Positions 28,402 to 39,891 of a stretch of 64,000 nucleotides of DNA are shown in pieces. The stretch comes from Symsagittifera roscoffensis. Its lineage: Eukaryota; Xenacoelomorpha; Acoela; Convolutidae. Both the position numbers and the translations under genes were made by a program. The stretch is from contig NC_087064.1 in assembly GCF_963678635.1 (NCBI RefSeq), positions 63,791,548 through 63,855,547 of the forward strand, given 5' to 3'. The stretch's first letter is position 1. Each line of letters starts with the position of its first letter. Below the pieces are notes generated by a model that saw only the letters and a program-made list of their open reading frames with translations, was not told the DNA's origin and searched no databases.

Positions 28402-30939
28402 GCCAGGCACAGGCCAGGCCAGTGTGTGTTGTCTGGCTCAGGGGGGGTGTGATCCCGATCAATCAATGGGTTCTGTCAGCCACACACAACTGTCGCCTTC
28501 AAACAACTGAACCCCACAACAGCTACACATAATCACGGCCGTCGACTGCTCAACGAAGCTGATTGTCCCACGAAGAAACATCTCATAAAAATGGAAGATA
28601 GCAAATCAATCCAAATAGCAGAATGCAACTGAATAAAACAGGCTGGAGAGGAAATGCACCGATTAATGAAAGTGATATTATCATGTGATGCGACTGGATC
28701 TCGCAACGAGCAATGATTGTCTGTTTGTTTCACCTGAAGCATGACAACATTTCAACCAGAAACCTTACTCACATATCCGCAACTTCGGTTTGCTTTACCG
28801 TTCACCCCCTTTGTACAAACCACCACAAATTTGTTCATAAATCGATTGATTTCCTTCTATCACATTCCGTTTATGACCGCTCCCACGACAAATATGACAG
28901 ATTGGCAGGTTGTTTTTTTGATCGATGCAAATTTATCCTAGCCATACTATACTGCACCATGATGATTTTCAGAACTGTGATAGATTTAATTTAAAAATAG
29001 CCCAAAACTTCCGACTTCGTGACTCATTTGTTATTTTCATTTAAATTAACGAATATACAATTCTCTAATTATAATCAAATTTTTGATTTTGAACTAATTA
29101 ATTGATTGTTTCCCAATTTATTATTACTAGCAACTCTTTTACTTTGAGTCTAAGTTTTACTATATCAGATAAACACGCAGGGGTTGATAAGGGGTTCTCA
29201 ATTGGAGGAGGGTACAATCTTAAGATTTGAAAAATTGGAAAATTAATCGTTTTTATTTTTGCGTTGAACAAATTAGTACCTTCCCCTAAATCACTATAGA
29301 AAGTTTTCAATAAGTTTGCATTAAAAGTTTTGTGGTGGCGACTCTTCGGTGTCACATTGGTAAAATTCAAAAACTGAGTATATGGCCATGTTTCGACTAG
29401 CAGAAACCTATTAATCGGCCAGTATAGAAGGCAGTCAGATATCAAAACCAAGCGCGCTCACATAACTCCGTTGGTAATCACGGAACGCTTGCTCGACTGT
29501 GCCTAATTTTGGTACATGTTGGATAGTGCGTATGAATTAGTGTTTTCTACGAAGCTAGATTGCCAAAATTTTAATTTTCATTTGCTATGAACCAAAGATT
29601 TGCTTTTCTGAGGAACAAACTTCCTTTGTTGTAGTATTTTGAAGAAATATAAATCTAGTTGAACGGCCTCTTAGCATGCGGGCCGGTTAGCACTCCTCAA
29701 ATAATTTTTTGGGCATATGATGTACATTAAGCTGCCGCAGCAAAAAAAAGAAGCAAGAAGTTATTTCATACTAGTAAAATGTGATTTCGCACTGATATTT
29801 TAAAAAAATATTTAAACGAACTAGCAAGCGTAGTGTAATAAGCTGACTCTACTTTTTTTTCCAACCGAACTCGCAAATAAATGTGCTCATTCAGTTGGTT
29901 TTTCTTCCTATCTATAACATTAGCAATTTCAATGCATCTGTTTTCTGCTTTCACGCGTTTAATTCAATCTTCATTTGCTGTAAAGGCTTTTTAAGAAACA
30001 GAGATCTAGTTGAACGGCCGAATTCTGACCTGCTTCGGTAGAAACACAAATCGCAAACCTCGGCCTGGGAAAGCTGAACTTTGAAATTAACATATACGGC
30101 TCTGCTGATAATTTGAGCTCTGCACATCTATTTTGACTGAAGTTATTCATGAAGTCAAGAATCCCAAAAAAGATGGATAAAGCTTCCTGGAACGAAAGCT
30201 AAGGGCTATTGAGCAAATTAAATCAATGGCGTGTTTTCAAATGATTAATCATTCTCAGCTTTATCTAACATTCAACTGAAACTCATTCAAATGCTGGACC
30301 TTAACCACACTGCTCTCATAGCACACTGACGGAATAGCAGAGGCTTTCGTCCCAATTTGAACTACTTGGACTGTCCAAAACTCACACATGTTTGAATACT
30401 AAAACCTGATTGGCTATTTAACTTTCTGCCATTCCGTTCTTCTGCCAGGAGAAAGTGGTGCGACTAGAGGGTTTGAATTGTAAAACCGGATCAGTGAAGT
30501 TTACTCGCCCAAGATAAAATGAAACTAAAGAGCTACAAAAATGGCTCTTCTTCTCTCTGTCCGAACACATTGAAGATTAGCCCGAGATCTCTTCTCACTT
30601 TCTTACAGATAAGCTCTATTTATATTCTGTTCAACCAAATTTAACCTGTACGCTGTTCAATTTTGCCTTAAATAGAGAATCAGTCACCAAACTGTGACAG
30701 AAGTTTTGTAGTTTGAGTGTGCGTATAGATGCAACATACCTTCATGCACATACAATAACTTCGTATACTTCATATTGTCTCCTTCTCCTTTATTTCGTCT
30801 GGCCATTTCAGTTTGAAATTCGTGTTCAAATCATGATATAATAGTTTTTGAATTAAAGTCTTCTCCGTAAAACATGTCGGTGTTATCCCGGAACCTTCTG
30901 CAAGTTGAAGTTTTAAGTTGAATTTAAAAAAACGGTTAC
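28402..30939. other. mib 3' UTR and intergenic DNA
   Basis: No ORF with recognisable content. A repeat fragment with AACCGAACTCGCAAATAAATG lies at 29815-29890, and two copies of an ATCTAGTTGAACGGCC word lie at 29652 and 30006. Nothing else was seen. Confidence 0.55.
28632..28637 (+). promoter_or_regulatory. possible mib polyadenylation signal AATAAA
   Basis: AATAAA lies 231 bases after the stop codon. It is the first canonical signal downstream, but the AT-rich context makes chance occurrence likely and no cleavage site can be defined. Confidence 0.3.
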
Positions 30940-31147
30940 GTAGCAGTATTTAGACAACAGCTTATTCAGACTCGTCATTAATTAGATAAATACTGCATTA
31001 GCCAATCAGAATCGAGACAAGGAAGAAATGAATAATTAATAGTTATTTATTTCGTAAATTTGCTTTCTCATCTTGATTCTGATTGGTTAATATGGTAATT
31101 GTCTGCTTACTGACGAGTATGAATACGCCGTTGTCTAAATACAGACC
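30940..31147. mobile_element. 208-bp palindromic MITE upstream of the transporter gene
   Basis: The left arm 30940-31027 contains CAGTATTTAGACAACAGC, ACTCGTCATTAATTAG and CCAATCAGAATCGAGAC. The right arm 31062-31147, reversed, contains CTGTATTTAGACAACGGCG, ACTCGTCAGTAAGCAG and CCAATCAGAATCAAGAT. The arms of about 85 bp are clearly homologous. It ends about 180 bases before the candidate start codon, so it lies in the presumed 5' flank. Confidence 0.75.
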
Positions 31148-31325
31148 GCACTCCGAAAAAACTCAATCAGAGTTTTTGGATCAGTATTGAATCATATTAT
31201 TCAAACATATCATGATTTGATGAAACAGTGAGCAAAAATAACAGTAGGAAAAAGAAACAAAGTTATTATTGGCACAGCTATTTAGTCCTGGTTATTGTTC
31301 GAGCACTGCTCCTGTAGTTTATTTG

Positions 31326-31545
31326 ATGTCGGTGGAGTCTTCTCTGGCCGAGTGGGCCAACACGTATCCCGACGGGGGCTATGGCTGGATCATAGTCCTC
31401 GGGGGCTTCATGTGTAACTTCATAGTGGACGGCACTTGCTACTCCTACGGACTGCTGCTGAATGACTTCAAGAACGAGTTCGGAGCCAGCACCTTCCAGG
31501 CAGCCATGGCCGGATCACTCTGTCAGGGCTGCTACTTAATTATGG
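31326..31545 (+). CDS. MCT exon 1: start, TM1-TM2
   Basis: The first in-frame ATG is at 31326 ([20 protein letters not shown]). The frame is open upstream to 31269 without another ATG. The context around the ATG is weak (T at -3 and +4), and an AG at 31273-31285 could be an acceptor, so a spliced 5' exon cannot be excluded. The DGGYGW motif and [13 protein letters not shown] are typical of invertebrate MCTs. The donor is ATGG|GTCAGT at 31546, phase 1. Confidence 0.88.
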
Positions 31546-34500
31546 GTCAGTCTTAATCATTGTTCACGCCATTGAAAGTGGGGAGGAACTCTGTATCGGG
31601 CGTTGTATTTTTTTCCAGTAAAAGTCAAAATGCACAAATATTTATTGGAACGGGCCAAGTGATACATCACATTAAAGCCCTTTCAGTTGTAATTGGAATG
31701 ACTAGAATTTTCAAAAAGTTGTCCCAGTGTCCAGAAAAACTCTTTTGAAGTTTTTGGTTTGTAGTCTTTGTAATTTTAAGAGCATGATTTGTAATTTTAG
31801 CGCGTAAAACAACCGTTTGTTAAATGAAATTGTTTGTTTGCGCTGAAAAATCTTGATTTCATTTATGATTCATTTTTCGAAAACAACTGTCCTAGTATCA
31901 GTTCACTAATTTTCTACTCGTTTATATTGTTCTGTCATCGCACCACGTAAAAAAACCGAGACTTAATTTAAGAATTTTTTTATAGAGTTCCTATGATTTT
32001 AGTCGGATCATTCTGTGCTACTTGCAAAACATCCGATATCCATAATTAGACTTGCGAAAACAAGTATCGTGTAATAGGGAACTGAAAATTTTTCCCGTAA
32101 ACAACTTTTATTACAAGAAATTGATCCTGCTTTTGTGTTGTACCTTAACTTCCAGGTTCCTTCCTACCTGGCCTAGAGGTAACACTGTCGCTTTTGAATC
32201 CTAAAGTCTGAGGAATTTTTTTTTTTTTTTACATGAGTACGTATGAAATTGCAATTTTTTCCTCTAAAAAATTAATTGTAGGAACTTTGATTGTTTTTTT
32301 TTGGTTTAGGTGCCACTTCTCAGATTTTTTCTGTTCTGATAACAAGTATTATAGTAGTTGCAGGTGTCGTTTGTTGAAGTTTCATGTAGACTGGAAACTT
32401 TTGAACGTTTTCAATGAAATCATTATGAAATCAATCAAGTTTTTTCCATTGCTGATTTAAAGTTCGAATGTCTTGCTTGGCATATTTTCCTGGAATTCCT
32501 GCGAGGCGACAATTCGTAACAGACGACAATTCGTAACAGGCGACAATTCGTAAAAACCACACTTCGTAACAGTAGATTAAGCTAGGTACACTGCTTCACG
32601 CGCAATATTTCTAAGGTGCCTGGTGTAGAGAATTGTTGCTTGTTATGAATCGTCGCCTGTTACGACTTGTCGCCTGTTACCAATTATCGCCTGTTATGAA
32701 TTGTCACCCTACCGATGAAAACAAGTATTCTGAAAATATATGGTATTGGGCTTTTCTATTTTTCACTGTTTGCAAAATTTTAATTTTTCTGATGAGCTGT
32801 TTTACCAATTTTTAAAAAGCTGGTCGTCTTGCTTACTTCCCTTTGTGCCTATATAAACCTCTATTCTCTTTTTCTGTTTACTCTACCCCACTGTGTACAG
32901 ACTTTGAAAAAGTCTGCTGGGGATTTTCTTATGCATTTTTTTTCATTTTCTGTAAAGATCATCCTCCCAAATCTGAGATTTTGGGTTCACTTGGTAAAAC
33001 GAGTCGTGGGAAGCTTCTTGGCGTGAGCGGCGAAGTCCAGTTTTTTAAACGCAGTAAATGCCATCGAAAAAGTCAAATTTTGATTTTTTTGATAGCTTTT
33101 TTGATACTTTTTGACTGTTCTCGGGATCATCAATCGAGATCGCAGGTTGTTGGCAACTCCCTGCATGAGTGGCCACGCCCAAACTTTTTCACTTCAAAAA
33201 ACTTATGGCCCGCGGACAAATTAATTTTTGTTATATGACGCTCTTTGACCTTTCTCGAAAAGCACCCTCCCGAATCTAGTTTTCGGGTTCAATCGACATA
33301 ACAAGTTTTGTGAGTTTCTTCTTCATAAGGGGCTACGCCCCAATTTTCTTACGTAAAAGTTTTTGATTCTCGGAAAGTTACATTTGTGATTAAATGACCG
33401 TTTTTTGGAAATTTGAGAAACCCGGTTTTCATAATCCTTTCTGCTTTAGTTATGGATTTCGGAAAGCCGCGTTTTTGAGCTTTCCTGAAAAACTAATCTA
33501 TCAAATCTGAGATGAAGGTTTCAATAGAAAAAACCGGTTGCATTATTATAACAAATTCAAAAAATCAAACTGGTATTTCCAGCTTTAGCCGAAAATTTAG
33601 GTTCACTTATATTTTTGCAACATTTTTCTTTTTTTTCTATTTATGGTTTTTTATGTTTGTGTTGTATCGCAAGAGGTGCGAAACTCCGCTTTGCTTCTGT
33701 GTATTATCTTTGTTTTTACTTTTTGTTTTGTACGGTCAATGGATTGTTTTGAGATAAAGTTAGAAACAAAAGTTTTTCATAAATAAGTTTCAATTTTCGA
33801 AAAAAAGTTTGGTTTTGAACACGTGACAGATTTTCACAATTTTTTGCAAATTGCCGTATGAACAGTTTTTAAACAACTTAATATCGTATTTTTAAGAGGG
33901 ATTGCGAATCTGGAAAAGCCCAATTTTGGCGTGGTGCAGAAAGTTCCGATAATTACCTTGCTTGCTATATTGCTTACAAAATGAATTTCAAAATGGCTTT
34001 CCTAGAGGTTTTGTCATTTCGGATGGCCATTGTCTGGATTGGAATCAAAAGACAAACGATAAGTGGATGTTATGAGGAAAAAAGGAATTCAGAGAAAAAC
34101 TTAGAGGACAGAATTTTGTTACGAATGCTTAGGCATGCTTGGATTAAACCGGCAAGTGCATTTTTCAACTGAAGCATTTTCCTTTAAAAGTAGCTGTATT
34201 TCAGAATTTGTCAGTTGATTCCAGAAACATTCTGCTCAATTTTTTGCATATTTTAAGTTTATTTTAAGTCCCTGTTTACAAATCATCTCATGAATACTTA
34301 ATTTTCATGTTAAAAACTCGATGAATAATGAAAAATACTTCTGCCTTGATCCGAAAAAATTTTAAGGATCAACCGTACAAAATCTCCCCACCCAAACCGA
34401 TTTAGGAGGGAGAAATTACGAATTTTTCATAAGTTAATTTTGAGAAGAAAATTATTTCACCTTACCAAACTAATGAACTTATCGAAACATAAATAAAACT

Positions 34501-37500
34501 TTGACTCAACTGATTTTGTAGTCTATCAAAATACAAAATTGGGTAACTTCCCAAATGGCATAAAAATGAAATTTTTCCCAAATGGCGTAAATTTCAAGTT
34601 TTCATTGTAATTCAAATGTTTTCTATAAATTTCTAATTCCAACAGTTTGTCAGGAACGAAAACACGTGAACAAAATTTGGAACTAACTGCTTCCAAACAA
34701 ATGTTAAGTCGGAAAAATTGACCAAAAGAAGCTTGCCAATAAGGGCAAGCATATGCTTTTCGCTTTTGATTTAAAATTCTACAATTTTTTCAAGATTAAG
34801 TGTCAATCAACTTTTCAATTGACTAATTTTCTCATATTGTTCACGAAAAAATTGTTCTCGATTTTCTCAATGCAACTTTAGCATGAAATTCATGTCATTT
34901 GGGAAATTTTTCATTTTTTATGCCATTTGGTAATTATGCCATTTGAAACGTAATCCAAAATTGTATGAACAACTTCAAAATGATACCTTTTTGCAATCCC
35001 CTGATGCAAGTTGCTGTTACGAGTTTCGAAAAAAAGGAAAGGAAATATTTTAAATCGCGTTGAAGATAACGATGACTTAAAATAAAAACCAAAATGGATT
35101 CAGGCTGGACGCATTTGTAAAGTCTATTTGAAAAATTGAAGCTTGGATATTTATTGTTCCGACTTTCGATACGAAAGTAAGGGAATATTTGTCCTCGGGG
35201 TGGGTTTTTTTTTCTTCAGACAAATTTCGACTTCTTAACTAGCCATTTTTGACGGAATTTTTTATATCATTCAAAAGGTATTGCTGTCCTAAGCTTAAAT
35301 TTGAAAAGATATTTTACCTGTGATCATTTTTCGTAAAGTTATGTGGGTTTAAAGATTGCCATTTTGGCCAATTTGGGACAATTAACGCGCGATATATTTC
35401 GCACTATTAACGCGTAAGCGGAGATATAATCCGTCTTAGAAATCTTTCCAAATTGGTTTAAAGAAGCATATTTGCCATAATTGATTTATTACAAGGAGCG
35501 AAATCTATCCTTACTTTATATGGCGTGTGGGGTGATGGTTTTCATAAAAATTTTCAAATTTTAGAATTTTTTTCATTTTGTTTTATTTCATTTAATTTTT
35601 TAATGTTATTACTGCTCTATAAACCCTAAAAGGCAGTCGGAACATTCAGGGATTTGCCTTGATACGAGCAGTCTTGTTTCACTTGTTTTCAGCGCGCTCT
35701 ATATCCGTAGGTCTGTGATGGTCAACGCTTTGAGTGTGCGTTTGTTTGAGCGCTCCTATTTAACTCTCTTTGCTCAAGTTATTCTTTCTCTTATTAAACT
35801 TAAATGCATTTTCCCATTAATTGACGGCTAGGTACTTGTTTTATCATGTTTTTGTTCCAACTTTTGTAACGAAAGTAATGGAATATTTGTGCACAGCGAG
35901 GGGGTTTAAAGATTTGCTATTTTGGGGGTTTAAAGATTGTCATTTTCACCTGTGATCATTTTTCGTAATTATGGGGTTCAAAGATGCCATTTTTGCCAAT
36001 TTGGGACCATTAACGCGCGATATATTTCACGGTATTAACGCGTAAGCAGAGATTTAATTCGTCTTAGAATTCGTTCCAAATTGGTTGAAAGAAGCTTATT
36101 TGCCACAATTGATTGGTTACTAGCAGCGAAATCTATCACTTTGTATTTTATATGGCGTGTGCGGGATGATTTTCACAAAAAAACTCAAATTTAAATAAAA
36201 AGTTTTTCCAATCTATTTTTTTACTTTTAATTTTTTCATGTTATTTCTGCTCGATAGACCTTAAAAAGCATTCGGAACAATCAGGGCTTCGCGCTGATAC
36301 GAGCAGTTTTGTTATCTTTTGTTCCGACTTTCGAATATGAAAACTCAGGTTGTTTTTTAGACCAATTTCAAAACACTCCTTCCAATGATCGATCCCTTAA
36401 GCTTCATGAGACCAGCCGAGTGTGCACGCCACTATGGTATCCTGCCACAAGTCTGCCCAAAATGCTCATGTTTTAATTTCCACCTGGCAAATTTTCTTGC
36501 ACTACAAAATCGTACAAAATTGAATTGAGGCAGCTAATTGGCTTTATTAATTCCGTACACGACTCAAAATTTAAGTCTTCACTTTTGATTTCATCGGCCT
36601 AAAGTTCATAGTGGCCTGATACGAGCAGTCGGCCTGATACGAACAGCCTTTTTGCATTTTATTGGAAAATGTCGCGCCGAATGTCTTTCATTTTATCATT
36701 CAAGAGAAAAATCTGTTGTTTTTATTTTAGGAAACTGCCTAACTGTTTTTATTGAATGTCTTTTTTAAGCCTTGTCATTTTATTAAACCATCATTCTAAT
36801 AAAAAAAGTCATTTTTCTAGAATGATGTGTAAGTGTGTGTATGTTTGTGTGCGAGTGTGCGTGTGACCTCCCCCAAACAACAACACATACATGCAATGGT
36901 TGGTATAATTTTTGTTACCACTCAATATTCAGATAAAAATGAGAAAAAAATAACTTTTTTTCTTAAAAACCAGACTGGAACGTACCAACTCTATTGTAAA
37001 ATGTCATTTTAAAGCCTTGCTTTTTTAGACCATTATTGTTATAGGAAATGTCATTTTGTATCAGAATGACGGTTTGTGTGTTTGTGCGTGCTTGCGTGCG
37101 TTTCTGTGCGTGTGTAAGTCAAGCAAGCAATGGTTGAAATAGTTTCTTAGCCAATCTCATAACTTTTTTTTCTTAAAAACCAGACTGGAACGTACCAACT
37201 CTATTGTAAAATGTCATTTTAAAGCCTTGCTTTTTTAGACGTTATTGTTATAGGAAATGTCATTTTGTATCAGAATGACGGTTTGTGTGTTTGTGCGTGC
37301 GTGCGTGCATTTCTGTGCGTGTGTGTGTGTAAGTCAAGCAAGCAATGGTTGAAATAGTTTCTTAGCCAATCTCATAATTTTCTGATTAAAATGAGGAAAG
37401 CTAACTTTAAAAAAAAACTAGAGTAGAGTAACCAACTATACAGTAGAAGATCATTTTAAAGCCTTTCCTTTTAACTTGTCCATTAGTTCCTGTTTGACAA

Positions 37501-39749
37501 AAATAAGTTTTTTCTCGAAAAATACCCTGCCAAATCTGAAATTTTTGTTTCATTATGTAGAGCGGGTTGTGAAAAGTTCCCCCTACATGTAGAGCGGGTA
37601 TCCGGCAAAGCCCTGAAAGTCCCGACTGCCTTTTAAGGTCTATGGAGCAGTAATAACATGAAAAAATTAAATGAAATAAAAAACATGAAAATAAAAAAAA
37701 TTGAGATTATCCCCCACACGCCATATAAAGTAGAAATTGAGAAACTTCGCTCCTAGTAAAATATCAATTAAATGGCAAATAGGCTTCCTTCAACCAATTT
37801 GGAACAATTTCTAAAACAGATTAAATTTCAGTTCACGCGTTATTAGCGCGAACAATATTGCGCGTTAATTGTCCCAAATTGGCCAAAATGGCATCTTTGA
37901 ACCCATAACTTTACGAAAAATGATCACAGGTGAAATATATTTTTTTCTAATTTGAGCTCAAGAAAACAATACCTTTCGAATAATATTAAACAAATTCCGT
38001 CATAAATGCCTAGCTAAAAATTCAACCACGCAGAAGTTTATGCCGGATAAGCAGTTACGCCCCATTTTTTACGTAGAAAGTTATGACCCTCGGAACAATC
38101 AAGTTTTTGGATTTTTTTTTACTGTTTTTTGAAATTTTTCGACTTTTCTTAAAAGCTGCCCGCCAAATCTGAGATTTTACAAAACAATTTTTCACGCTCG
38201 GAAGTGTTAAATTTTCAATTTTTTGACCGTTTTTTTCAAACTTTTTGATTTTTCTCGGAAACTACCTTCCCAAATCTGAGATTTTGGTTTCAAGGGGTAG
38301 AACGGGTTGTGGGAGGCTCCTCTGCTTGAGCTGTTACTCCCATGTTTATTTACACAAAAGTTTTGACTTTTAGGCTCTCTCTACCTTACCAGACCTTTTA
38401 GAGCCTTCGAAAAAAAGTGTGGGGGATTTTTTGAAGCATATTTTTAGACATTTTACATTTTCTAGAAAATTAAGCTCCCTAATCTAAAGGTTTTGAGTTT
38501 GATTAAAAAAGTTGTGAGAAGCTGCCCTGCATTAGCGGCTACGCCCATCTTTTTTACCCAAAAATTTGTGGCTCTCAGAGTAGTCAAATGTTCGATTTTT
38601 AACCGCTTTTTCAAACTTTTTGACTTTTCTTGAATACTTCGCTCCCAAATCTGTGATTTTTGTTTCATTGTGTAGAACAAAGTATCGGAAGCTCCCCTGC
38701 GTAAGCATTTATGCCCAAAAATTTTTAACACAAAAAGTTATGGCCCTCGGAAAAATCAAATTTTTGAATTTAAGACTGTTTTTTGAAACGTTTTGACTTT
38801 CCTCAAAAACTACGCTCCCGAATCTGAGATTTTGGTGTAATTGTGTAGAACGGGTTGTGGAAAGCTTCCTTGCGTAAACGGTTACGTTCAAATTTTTAAC
38901 GCAAAAATTATGTTTGGCTCTCTTAGCCTTACCCTCTTTTTTTAAAGCCTTCGAAAAAGTGTGTGGCTGGAATTTTTTTAAACCATATTTTTGGATTTTG
39001 TTACATTTTCTCAAATACTATCCATCCAAATCTGAATTTTTGGGTTCAAAAGAAAAAGGTTGTGGGAAGCTACCCTGAATTGGCTGCTACGCCCAATTTT
39101 TTTACCTCAAAAAGTTATGACCCTCGGAAAGGACAAATTTTCGATCTTTTGACTGTTCAACTTTTATCAAAACTACCCTCCCGATTCTGAGATTTTCTTT
39201 TCATTGTGTAGAATGGGTTGTGAGAAATTCTCGTGTTTAAACGGTTATGCCCAAAGTTTATTTATCAAAAAAGTTATGACCCTCGAAAAATTTTGGATTT
39301 TTTGACCATCGAAATTTTCGATTTTTTGACGTTTTTTCAAATTGTTTGATTTTTCTCGGAAACTACTTTCCCAAATCTGAGGTTTTGGTTTCAGTGGGTA
39401 GAACGGGTTGTGAAAGGCTCCTTTTTATAACCATTTTCAGTTTTAACCGTTTTAAAAACTTTTTGACTGCTCGAATACAACTCAATCTGATATCAAGGTT
39501 TTAATCAAGGTAACAGGTTGTGAGAAGCCACCGTGCATAAGATGCTACGCCTTAAAGTTTGATTAAAAATGTTTAATGGGAAAATTCCAAAATTACAAAT
39601 ATTCCACTCATTTTCCAATTGAGCAACAACTAAGGTTTTGGGCAACATTTCATCCATACAAAAAACTCAAAAATCATCGAACAGGTACCGCCAACTTTAG
39701 CTGGGCCTTTAGTTTTTTCGAAAATGTCTCTTGTGTTAGAATGATGGTT

Positions 39750-39800
<51 letters not shown>

Positions 39801-39839
39801 GTGTGTGTGTGTGTGTGCAGGTTTGTGCGTGGGTGCTTG

Positions 39840-39891
<52 letters not shown>

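Noticed and set aside
32164-32235. tRNA-like gene near CCTGGCCTAGAGGTAAC
   Set aside because: Only a box-A-like word and a T-run are present; no cloverleaf or box B was found.
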